This document shows positions 8,524 to 15,369 of a stretch of DNA of 60,214 bases, in pieces. The DNA comes from an uncultured bacterium (GTDB taxonomy: Bacteria; Acidobacteriota; Thermoanaerobaculia; Thermoanaerobaculales; Thermoanaerobaculaceae). The stretch is taken from contig CALEVZ010000030.1 in the NCBI GenBank assembly GCA_937924755.1, positions 1-60,214 on the forward strand, given 5' to 3'. Position 1 is the stretch's first letter; each line of letters begins with the position of its first letter. The position numbers were made by a program, and so were the translations under genes. The notes beneath the pieces are model-generated. The model was not told the DNA's origin, searched no databases, and saw only the letters and a list, made by a program, of their open reading frames with translations.

Positions 8524-9666
8524 GTGCTCAGCTTTTTGCACGATTTTCTGGCCAACTCGGGGTTCGGCAACTTTGCCTGGGGAAACGCCGCCATGGCAGT
8601 GGTTGGGGGGATCTTCATCTATTTAGCGATCACCCGCCACTACGAGCCGCTGCTGCTGGTACCCATCGGTTTCGGCATGATCGTCGGCAACATCCCCTTC
8701 CCTGAAGGCATGGGCATCGGCTACCGCGAGGACGGCACGGTGCTCAATGTGCTCTACGACGGGGTGCGGCGCGGATGGTTCCCCCCCCTGATCTTCCTCG
8801 GCATTGGCGCCATGACCGATTTCTCGGCGCTGCTCTCCAACGCCAAGTTGCTTTTCCTGGGGGCCGCCGCCCAGGTGGGTATCTTCGCCACCCTGCTGGG
8901 CGCCCTGGCGCTGGATTTCAGCGCCCCTGAGGCGGGCGCCATCGGCATCATCGGCGGCGCCGACGGACCGACGGCCATCTTCTTGTCCTCCAAGCTGGCG
9001 CCGCACCTGCTGGGCGCCATCGCGGTGTCGGCCTATTCATACATGGCCCTGGTGCCGGTGATTCAGCCGCCTATCATGAGGCTGCTCACCACCGACCGGG
9101 AGCGCCGCATCAAGATGAAACCCCCCCGCATGGTTTCCAAGCGGGAAAAGATCCTCTTCCCCATCGTCGGCTTCATCGCCACCTGTTTCATCGTGCCGGG
9201 GGCACTGAACCTTTTGGGGATGCTATTCTTCGGCAACCTCCTGAAGGAATCAGGAGTTACCGACCGGCTGGCGGCCACCGCCCGCACCTCGCTGATTGAC
9301 GCCATCACGATTATTTTGGGGTTCTCGGTTGGCGTGTCCACGGAGGCGCGCTCCTTCCTGACAACCCAATCGGTCCTGATCTTCTCACTCGGGGCTCTGG
9401 CCTTCGCCATCGCCACCGCCGGCGGCGTACTGTTCGCCAAGTTCATGAATCTGTTCCTTGCGGACGGTGACAAGATCAACCCCTTAATCGGCGCAGCGGG
9501 GGTGTCGGCGGTGCCCGACTCGGCGCGGGTGGCGCATCAGGTGGGGCAGGAGTACGATAAATCCAACTTTCTGCTCATGCACGCCATGGGCCCCAACGTG
9601 GCGGGGGTGATCGGGTCAGCCATCGCCGCGGGGGTTCTCTGGCCGGTGCTGTCCAAGCTGCTGTAG
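8524..9666 (+). CDS. mmdB: Sodium ion-translocating decarboxylase beta subunit
   Basis: This 380-residue polytopic membrane protein decarboxylates carboxybiotin and exports sodium ions. Family signatures are present: GIGAMTDFSALLSNAKLLFL, GAIGIIGGADGPTAIFLSSK with an Asp needed for sodium movement, SYMALVPVIQPPIMRLLTT, and near the C-terminus NPLIGAAGVSAVPDSARVA and HAMGPNVAGVIGSAIAAG. I chose the GTG at 8524 because GGAGG at 8511-8515 sits eight bases before it. The ATG at 8491 would overlap the carrier gene by 29 bp. It completes a four-gene operon that converts the free energy of decarboxylation into a sodium gradient. Confidence 0.94.
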   Translation: MLSFLHDFLANSGFGNFAWGNAAMAVVGGIFIYLAITRHYEPLLLVPIGFGMIVGNIPFPEGMGIGYREDGTVLNVLYDGVRRGWFPPLIFLGIGAMTDFSALLSNAKLLFLGAAAQVGIFATLLGALALDFSAPEAGAIGIIGGADGPTAIFLSSKLAPHLLGAIAVSAYSYMALVPVIQPPIMRLLTTDRERRIKMKPPRMVSKREKILFPIVGFIATCFIVPGALNLLGMLFFGNLLKESGVTDRLAATARTSLIDAITIILGFSVGVSTEARSFLTTQSVLIFSLGALAFAIATAGGVLFAKFMNLFLADGDKINPLIGAAGVSAVPDSARVAHQVGQEYDKSNFLLMHAMGPNVAGVIGSAIAAGVLWPVLSKLL

Positions 9667-9673
9667 TCTATCG

Positions 9674-9703
9674 CCGCCGGGTCGCGTCACGCCGTCCCGG
9701 CGG
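9674..9703 (+). terminator. Hairpin after the decarboxylase operon
   Basis: Perfect 8-bp arms (CCGCCGGG and CCCGGCGG) flank a 14-base loop seven bases after the mmdB stop. There is no T-run after it, so it could be a pause, a processing site or a weak terminator between the decarboxylase operon and rfbC. Confidence 0.4.
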
Positions 9704-9733
9704 GGAAGCCCCCAGGAGGTCCCGAGAACGCCG

Positions 9734-10312
9734 ATGCAACGCAGCGATACGCCCTTGCCGGGGGTTGTTCTGCTCCAGCCGCGGGTCTTTGCCGACCACC
9801 GCGGGTTCTTCTTCGAGAGCTACAACGCCCGCACCCTGGCCGACCTGGCCATCGAGGTGGGGTTCGTCCAGGACAACCACTCCCGCTCCCTGCGGGGCGT
9901 GGTTCGGGGGCTGCACTACCAGCTGCACCGGCCGCAGGTGAAGCTCATCCGGGTGACCGCAGGGGCGGTGTGGGATGTGGCAGTGGACCTGCGGCGCGGC
10001 TCGCCCACCTTCGGGCGCTGGTGGGGGGTGGAACTATCCGCGTCCAATTACCTGCAGATCTTGATTCCGGGCGGGTTCGCCCACGGTTTCTGCGTGCTCT
10101 CCGAGGCTGCCGAGGTGCAATACAAGTGTTCCGACTACTACGACCCGGCCGACGAGCGGGGCGTGGCGTGGAACGATCCCCAGCTGCAGATTCCCTGGCC
10201 CCTTGGCGCCGAGGCTCCCGTCGTCTCCGCCCGGGACGCGGCGCTGCCCACCCTGGCCACCATCAAACCTGAGGACCTGCCGTCCTGGCAGGAGGTGGCG
10301 TGGGCTCGCTGA
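9734..10312 (+). CDS. rfbC: dTDP-4-dehydrorhamnose 3,5-epimerase
   Basis: This 192-residue cupin enzyme epimerises dTDP-4-keto-6-deoxyglucose on the way to dTDP-L-rhamnose, a surface polysaccharide precursor. It has DHRGFFFESYN near residue 22, FVQDNHSRSLRGVVRGLHYQ with the catalytic His61, PGGFAHGFCVLSEAAEVQYK with Tyr130, and the closing WPLGAEAPVVSARD. An AGGAGGT stretch lies about 14 bases before the ATG. The end overlaps rfbB by 13 bp. The rfbA and rfbD genes of the same pathway are not in the window. Confidence 0.95.
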   Translation: MQRSDTPLPGVVLLQPRVFADHRGFFFESYNARTLADLAIEVGFVQDNHSRSLRGVVRGLHYQLHRPQVKLIRVTAGAVWDVAVDLRRGSPTFGRWWGVELSASNYLQILIPGGFAHGFCVLSEAAEVQYKCSDYYDPADERGVAWNDPQLQIPWPLGAEAPVVSARDAALPTLATIKPEDLPSWQEVAWAR

Positions 10313-11373
10313 CCCATACGCCGCGGCGGGTGCTTGTCACCGGCGGTGCCGGCTTCATCGGCTGCAACTTCGTCCGCCACCTGCTGGCCAGCGACCAGGA
10401 GGTGCGGATCATCAACGTGGACGCCCTGACCTACGCCGGCCATCGCGCCAGCCTGGCCGGCCTGGAAGATCGCCACGGCGACCGCCACCTTTTCGTCCAC
10501 GCCGACATCCGCGACGAAGCAGCGATGGAGAGCGTGTTCGCCTCCCACCAGCCAGACACCGTGGTGCACTTCGCCGCCGAAAGCCACGTGGATCGCTCCA
10601 TCGACTCGCCGATGATCTTCGTGGATACCAACATCCGCGGCACCGCGGTGCTCCTGGAGACGGCTCGGCGGCACTGGCGGGGGCGCGAGGACGTGCGCTT
10701 CCACCACGTCTCCACCGACGAGGTGTTCGGCTCCCTGGGGCCCGAGGGTGCGTTCAGCGAGGACACTCCCTACGACCCCTCCAGTCCCTACGCCGCCTCC
10801 AAGGCGGCCTCGGATCACCTGGTGCGCGCCTGGCACCGCACCTTCGCGCTTCCAATCACGATCTCGAACTGCTCCAACAACTTCGGTCCATACCAGTTTC
10901 CCGAAAAGCTGATCCCCCTGATGATCCGCTCGGCGCTGGCCGGTCGTCCTCTGCCGGTGTACGGCGACGGTCTCAACGTGCGCGACTGGCTGTACGTGCA
11001 CGACCACTGCCGCGGCCTCGAGCTGGTGCTGCGCTGCGGAGTCCCGGGGCGCACCTACAACATCGGCGGCCACGGGGAGCGCACCAACCTGGAGGTCGTG
11101 CATCGCCTGTGCAACCTGCTGGATGAGCTGCGCCCCCGCCCCGACGGCTCCAGCTACAGGACCCTGATCAGCTTCGTGCCGGATCGCCCGGGGCACGATC
11201 GCCGCTACGCCATCGACGCCTCCCGCATCCAGGGGGAATTGGGCTGGCGGCCCGCAGTCGGGGTGGACGAAGGATTGCGCCAGACGGTGGCCTGGTACTT
11301 GGACAACGAGGCGTGGTGCGAGGAGGTCCTGCGCGAGCGTTACGACCTCCGCCGCCTGGGTCTGCAGGGGTAG
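10300..11373 (+). CDS. rfbB: dTDP-glucose 4,6-dehydratase
   Basis: The 357-residue short-chain dehydrogenase converts dTDP-glucose to dTDP-4-keto-6-deoxyglucose using bound NAD. The Rossmann motif VTGGAGFIGCNF is at residues 10-21. The catalytic region STDEVFGSLG begins at residue 138 with Asp140 and Glu141, and YAASKAASD has Tyr164 and Lys168. FGPYQFPEKLIPLMI and GDGLNVRDWLYVHDH are typical of RfbB. The GTG at 10300 follows GGAGG closely and lies inside the end of rfbC, so the pair is translationally coupled. Confidence 0.96.
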   Translation: MGSLTHTPRRVLVTGGAGFIGCNFVRHLLASDQEVRIINVDALTYAGHRASLAGLEDRHGDRHLFVHADIRDEAAMESVFASHQPDTVVHFAAESHVDRSIDSPMIFVDTNIRGTAVLLETARRHWRGREDVRFHHVSTDEVFGSLGPEGAFSEDTPYDPSSPYAASKAASDHLVRAWHRTFALPITISNCSNNFGPYQFPEKLIPLMIRSALAGRPLPVYGDGLNVRDWLYVHDHCRGLELVLRCGVPGRTYNIGGHGERTNLEVVHRLCNLLDELRPRPDGSSYRTLISFVPDRPGHDRRYAIDASRIQGELGWRPAVGVDEGLRQTVAWYLDNEAWCEEVLRERYDLRRLGLQG

Positions 11374-11385
11374 CTGCTGACCCCT
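11366..11385 (+). terminator. Hairpin at the rfbB / rubredoxin-like convergent junction
   Basis: AGGGGT and ACCCCT pair across eight bases, spanning the rfbB stop codon and the 10-bp gap to the convergent microprotein gene. It is followed by ACCCTTTCTT, a poor T-run on the plus strand. It may end rfbB transcription weakly. Confidence 0.35.
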
Positions 11386-11494
11386 ACCCTTTCTTGGAGA
11401 ACGAATCCTTGGGTGCCCCGCACTTGGGACACTTGGCCGGGCGACAGCGCCCGTCCACCTCGGTCTTGCACGCGCCGCACACCCATATTGGCAT
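11384..11494 (-). CDS. Rubredoxin-like microprotein (36 residues)
   Basis: From the ATG at 11494 the frame encodes MPIWVCGACKTEVDG, then a segment with RPAKCPKCGAPKDSF, then a short basic tail. Cys6 and Cys9 with Cys22 and Cys25 form two CxxC knuckles typical of rubredoxin-like or rubrerythrin-tail iron sites; Cys17 is an extra cysteine. GAGGAG lies just upstream on the minus strand. It starts 23 bp after the nrdJ stop, so it is probably cotranscribed with nrdJ and could be an electron carrier; that link is inferred from position alone. It is too short for most gene finders. Confidence 0.75.
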   Translation of the reverse strand: MPIWVCGACKTEVDGRCRPAKCPKCGAPKDSFSKKG

Positions 11495-11517
11495 GGTCGA
11501 GGCTCCTCTCTTGGGCG

Positions 11518-14247
11518 TTATGAACAGCCATGTACGGTGCCACAGTTGGTGCACTTGTAGCAGGCACCGTTGCGCACCATCACCATACCGCAAAACGGGC
11601 ACGGCGGAGCATCCGCCTGGTTGACGAACAGCTGTGCCTTGTCGTCCTCCATCAGGCCGGGGAGCGCTGTCTGCCTGGCTATCGGCAGAGGTAGCGTGGG
11701 GAGCTCATCCTGGGGGAGCGGCTGCACCCCTACCGCCGCCTGTTGTTCGGGGGTGAGAAACTTCGAGGCCAGCCAGCGGAAGATATAGTCGATAATTGAC
11801 TTGGCGTAGGGAATTTGGGGATTGTTGGTCCACCCCGAGGGCTCGAAGCGGACGTGGGAAAACTTGTTGACCAAAAACTCCAGCGGCACCCCGTACTGCA
11901 GGGTCAGGGAAATGGCGGTGGCGAAGGCGTCCATCACCCCGGACAGGGTCGAGCCCTCCTTGGCCATGGTGATGAACAGCTCGCCCGGGGTGCCATCCTC
12001 GTACAACCCCACGGTGACATAGCCCTCCTGCCCCTCGACGGAGAATTTGTGGGTGAAGGCGACGCGCTCGTCCGGGAGCTTGCGGCGGACGGGCTTGAAC
12101 TCCTTTTCCAACTGGGTGGTCACGGCTGCCGCCAGGGGCTGGGAGCCCTTGCAGTTGTCGCGATAGATGGCCACCGCCTTAAGGCCCAGCTTCCACCCCT
12201 CGATGTACAGGCGTTCAATTTCTTCTGCGGTGGTTTCCTCCGGGACGTTGACGGTCTTGGAGATCGCCCCCGACAGGAAAGGCTGCACCGCCCCCATCAT
12301 GCGCAGGTGGCCCATGGGGGCGATGAAGCGCTCGCCGCCCACCGGGCGGAAGGCGCAATCGAACACCGACAAATGCTCCGGCCTGAGCTCCGCCGCCCCT
12401 TCGATGGTGCCGGTCTCTTCGATGTGCTTGAGGATGGCGGTGCGGCGCGCGGGGTCATAGCCCAGCCGGGTGAGGGCCCGGGACACCGTTTGGTTGACGA
12501 TCTTGATGGTGCCACCGCCCACCAGCCGCTTGACCTTGACCAGCGCCAAATCCGGCTCGATGCCGGTGGTGTCGCAGTCCATCATGAAGCCGATGGTGCC
12601 GGTGGGGGCTAGCACGGTCACCTGCGAGTTGCGATAGCCGCACCGCTTGCCCAGCTCCAAGGCGGCATCCCACGCCGCGGTGGCGTGGTGACGCAGCTGC
12701 GAGGGCACTCCGCGGGTGGGCAGCCGATGGGCCGCATCGCGGTGCATGCCGATTACTTCCAGCATGGAATCCCGATTGGGGGGGTACCCCGGGAACGGTC
12801 CCAGGGCCTCGGCCAGTCGCGCCGACTGCAGGTAAGCCTGCCCGCACATGAGGGCGGTGATGGCCGCGGCGTAGGCGCGCCCCTCGGGAGAATCGTAGGG
12901 CAGCCCCTCGGCCATCAGCAGCGCCCCGAGGTTGGCGTAGCCCAACCCCAGCGGCCGGAAGTCGTGGGAGTTGACGGCGATGCGGGTGGTGGGGTAGTGG
13001 GCGAAGTCCACCAGGATCTCCTGGGCCAAGATCATGATGTCCACCGCGTGCGAAAAGGCCGCCACCTCGAAGCCACCATCTTCGGCAAGGAACTTCATCA
13101 GGTTGAGCGACGCCAGGTTGCACGCCGTATCGTCGAGGAACATGTACTCGGAGCAGGGGTTGGAGGCATTGATGCGGCCCGAGGCCTTGCAGGTGTGCCA
13201 GCGGTTGATGGTAGTGTCGTACTGGATCCCCGGGTCGCCACACACCCACGCCGCCTCGCCCATCAGGCGCATCACCTCGCGGGCCCGGTGGCGGGCCACC
13301 ACCTCGCCGGTGGTCACCGCTCGCAACTCGTACCATCCGTCGCTCTCCACCTGGCGCATGAACTCGTCGGTGACTCGCACCGAGTGATTGGCGTTCTGGT
13401 ACTGGATCGAATCGTACGCCCCCCCCTCGGCGTCGAAGCTGGCGGAGTAGCCTGCTTTGATCAGCACGTGGGCCTTTTTCTCCTCCTCCGCCTTGCAACG
13501 AATGAAGGAGATGATGTCCGGGTGATCAACGTTCAGGATGACCATCTTGGCGGCCCGCCGCGTCTTGCCCCCCGATTTGATCACCCCCGCAAAGGCGTCG
13601 AACCCGCGCATGAACGACACCGGCCCGGAGGCCGTCCCGCCGCCGGCCAGGGATTCACGGGAGGAGCGCAGCACGGAGAGGTTGGTGCCCGTCCCGGAAC
13701 CGTACTTGAAGAGCATCCCCTCGGTCTTGGCGAGATCCAGAATGGAAGACATGGAGTCCTCCACCGAATTGATGAAGCAGGCCGAGCACTGGGGGTGCTC
13801 CTCGATGCCCACGTTGAACCACACTGGCGAGTTGAAGGAGGCCATCTGGTTCACCAGCAGGTGCGTCAGCTCGTGGTCGAAGGCCCGCGCCGCGGCCTCG
13901 TCGGCGAAGTAGCCGCCGGTGCGTCCCCACTCGGTGATGGTATCCACCACGCGGGAGATCAACTGCCGCACCGAGGTTTCCCGCTCCGGCGTGCCCAACT
14001 TCCCGTGGAAGTACTTTTGGGCCACAATGTTGATCGCGGTCTGAGACCACGCTTCAGGCACCTCCACATCGGTCTGCTCGAACACCGTGGTGCCGTCGCT
14101 GCCGCTGATGCGGGCGGTGCGCTTCTGCCATCTCACCGCCTCGAAGGGGTGGCGCGCTCCATCGGTGAACAGACGATTCACTTTCAGCCCCTGGGCACCG
14201 GGGCGCTGGGTGCTGGCGACGGCGAGGGCGGACGGTTCTGCTGACAT
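11518..14247 (-). CDS. nrdJ: Vitamin B12-dependent ribonucleoside-diphosphate reductase (class II)
   Basis: NrdJ makes deoxyribonucleotides with adenosylcobalamin, with or without oxygen. The 909-residue protein has MASFNSPVWFNVGIEEHPQC, then GSGTGTNLSVLRSSRE for allosteric and substrate binding, the active-site NPCSEYMFLDD with Cys365 and Glu367, and VLAPTGTIGFMMDCDTTGIE near the middle. The C-terminus carries CPFCGMVMVRNGACYKCTNCG, a zinc-type or redox-active cysteine cluster common in long NrdJ proteins. AAGGAG on the minus strand precedes the ATG at 14247, so the longer frame up to 14475 was rejected. No cobalamin riboswitch was seen; NrdR-like boxes and a strong promoter lie upstream. 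Confidence 0.96.
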   Translation of the reverse strand: MSAEPSALAVASTQRPGAQGLKVNRLFTDGARHPFEAVRWQKRTARISGSDGTTVFEQTDVEVPEAWSQTAINIVAQKYFHGKLGTPERETSVRQLISRVVDTITEWGRTGGYFADEAAARAFDHELTHLLVNQMASFNSPVWFNVGIEEHPQCSACFINSVEDSMSSILDLAKTEGMLFKYGSGTGTNLSVLRSSRESLAGGGTASGPVSFMRGFDAFAGVIKSGGKTRRAAKMVILNVDHPDIISFIRCKAEEEKKAHVLIKAGYSASFDAEGGAYDSIQYQNANHSVRVTDEFMRQVESDGWYELRAVTTGEVVARHRAREVMRLMGEAAWVCGDPGIQYDTTINRWHTCKASGRINASNPCSEYMFLDDTACNLASLNLMKFLAEDGGFEVAAFSHAVDIMILAQEILVDFAHYPTTRIAVNSHDFRPLGLGYANLGALLMAEGLPYDSPEGRAYAAAITALMCGQAYLQSARLAEALGPFPGYPPNRDSMLEVIGMHRDAAHRLPTRGVPSQLRHHATAAWDAALELGKRCGYRNSQVTVLAPTGTIGFMMDCDTTGIEPDLALVKVKRLVGGGTIKIVNQTVSRALTRLGYDPARRTAILKHIEETGTIEGAAELRPEHLSVFDCAFRPVGGERFIAPMGHLRMMGAVQPFLSGAISKTVNVPEETTAEEIERLYIEGWKLGLKAVAIYRDNCKGSQPLAAAVTTQLEKEFKPVRRKLPDERVAFTHKFSVEGQEGYVTVGLYEDGTPGELFITMAKEGSTLSGVMDAFATAISLTLQYGVPLEFLVNKFSHVRFEPSGWTNNPQIPYAKSIIDYIFRWLASKFLTPEQQAAVGVQPLPQDELPTLPLPIARQTALPGLMEDDKAQLFVNQADAPPCPFCGMVMVRNGACYKCTNCGTVHGCS

Positions 14248-14267
14248 GCGTTCATCTCCTTCCGACG

Positions 14268-14288
14268 ACTTCAAGTAACACTTGAAGT
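14268..14288 (-). promoter_or_regulatory. nrdJ: Perfect hairpin in the nrdJ 5' leader
   Basis: ACTTCAAGT and ACTTGAAGT form 9-bp perfect arms around a 3-base loop. It lies between the predicted transcription start (near 14292) and the ribosome binding site (near 14257-14262). It could stabilise the mRNA or act as an operator. It is not part of the NrdR-like pair. Confidence 0.55.
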
Positions 14289-14298
14289 TTACGCCCCA

Positions 14299-14327
14299 AC
14301 TGTAGAGCGGTGCCCATCGCCTGTCAA
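14299..14327 (-). promoter_or_regulatory. nrdJ: Sigma-70 promoter of nrdJ
   Basis: On the minus strand TTGACA (14322-14327) is separated by exactly 17 bp from TACAGT (14299-14304). The -35 box is perfect and the start codon is about 45 bases beyond the expected start site. Confidence 0.75.
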
Positions 14328-14335
14328 GGGGGAGA

Positions 14336-14383
14336 CCCCCAGATCTTGTGGCCTCCCTCACCGAGTGCCACAATATATTGTGG
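14336..14383 (-). promoter_or_regulatory. nrdJ: Paired NrdR-box-like sites upstream of nrdJ
   Basis: The upstream site CCACAATATATTGTGG (14368-14383) is a perfect 16-bp palindrome close to the NrdR-box consensus ACACwATATATwGTGT. A second, degenerate site at 14336-14351 (CCCCCAGATCTTGTGG) matches it at 12 of 16 bases and is spaced exactly 32 bp away. NrdR repressor sites occur in pairs about three helical turns apart, so this fits. The pair lies just upstream of the -35 box rather than over it. The nrdR gene is not in the window. Confidence 0.75.
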
Positions 14384-15011
14384 GATTGGGGGATACCTGC
14401 CGGTTCGGGGAGAAACCGGGGGATGCCGCGGTGGACCCCTACTCCCCTCACCTTTTTGGGGCGCTGCTCAAACACTTTTGCGGCGCCCTGTCAAGGTGGG
14501 CCACGGCGCAATGTCGACGCTTTTTGAAAATGTTTCCGTTGCTGCAGTTTGAAGATCTCCTTTGCAGCATTCTCCGGCTGGGTGCATCTCCTGGCAACCC
14601 GGAGCCCGTGGCCGCGGACCCCCCTCGCCGTCGCTCGCGGCTCGGCTCGCGCCCTCACCATCGAAGGACCTGGCGTTCCCCGGCGACGGGCCCCGGCGGA
14701 GGTAGGGACACGCCCTAGGAGCTCCCCGAGGTGGGGCGCGTGCTCGGATCCTCACCTGCTCCGATCCCGCTTCGCTGGCTTCCCTGCGGTTGGCGCCTCG
14801 GAGTTGAAGAACTCCGGTGATCTTTTGCCGCGAAGAAGAAAAAAGGGCGAGTCCCCCACGCCCTCTTTGGCGTCACCGCAACGGCAAAAGCGCTCTCCCT
14901 GCCGGGGGCGGCGCGCCGGGCAAACAACATGCGCTTACCGAGCGCATATCTGGAAGCGACGGCGCCTTCAGCCGTGGTTCCGGCGCGGTGGCTGGGCGCC
15001 GCGGCGGAGCG
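14384..15011. other. Non-coding stretch between nrdJ control region and HU gene
   Basis: I see no convincing gene here: the open frames are short, Arg-rich and look like GC-rich shadows. It holds a 7-bp perfect hairpin with a GAAG loop (CGGAGTT / AACTCCG, 14799-14816) and the HU terminator at 14833-14864. The region could be the 3' untranslated part of the HU transcript and the far upstream region of nrdJ. A small RNA cannot be excluded. Confidence 0.4.
14833..14864 (-). terminator. Rho-independent terminator for the HU gene
   Basis: On the minus strand AGGGCG (14859-14864) and CGCCCT (14844-14849) pair across nine bases and are followed by a run of Ts (14839-14844). It lies about 150 bp after the HU stop codon. 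Confidence 0.6.
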
Positions 15012-15299
15012 CTACTTGGCGACCTTGTCCTTGAGGGTCTTGCCGGGCTTGAAGGTCGCGTACTTACGGGCCGGGATCTTGATCGGCTTGCCGGTGGCCG
15101 GGTTTCGCCCCTCGCGTGCCTTCCGCTTGCGAGTCGCGAAGGTGCCGAAGCCAGGCACCGTCACCTTGCGATCGGCATCCAGCTCGACCGCAATGATCCC
15201 CTTGTTGGCATTGAAGATGGCGTCCACGACCTCGGCCGCCTTGGCCTGCGTCAGACCGGCCTTCTTCGCCAGCTTTACAGCGAGCTCAGACTTGTTCAT
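15012..15299 (-). CDS. hup: HU-family DNA-binding protein
   Basis: This 95-residue nucleoid protein bends DNA as a dimer. It starts MNKSELAVKLAKKAGLTQAK, continues with VTVPGFGTFATRKRKAREGR and GRNPATGKPIKIPARK, the conserved DNA-contacting arm, and ends KPGKTLKDKVAK. GGGAGGAGAA precedes the ATG at 15299; the earlier in-frame ATG at 15347 falls within the promoter and was rejected. It is monocistronic, with its own promoter and terminator. Confidence 0.95.
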   Translation of the reverse strand: MNKSELAVKLAKKAGLTQAKAAEVVDAIFNANKGIIAVELDADRKVTVPGFGTFATRKRKAREGRNPATGKPIKIPARKYATFKPGKTLKDKVAK

Positions 15300-15333
15300 C
15301 GATTCTCCTCCCTTGATTACACACTCTTCAGCT

Positions 15334-15363
15334 ATTATTGGGCTCATGATCGGCGTTTGTCAA
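15334..15363 (-). promoter_or_regulatory. hup: Sigma-70 promoter of the HU gene
   Basis: On the minus strand TTGACA (15358-15363) and AATAAT (15334-15339) are 18 bp apart. The -35 box ends seven bases from the start codon of the divergent secreted-protein gene at 15370, so the two genes share a very tight control region. Confidence 0.65.
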
Positions 15364-15369
15364 GGTGTC

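Noticed and set aside
14248-14480. Cobalamin riboswitch ahead of nrdJ
   Set aside because: No B12-box-like core or long conserved leader was recognised; the leader after the predicted start is only about 45 bases.
14549-15034. Open frame between nrdJ and the HU gene
   Set aside because: It is Arg/Pro/Ser-rich, has no recognisable domain or ribosome site, and overlaps the HU terminator and the end of the HU gene.
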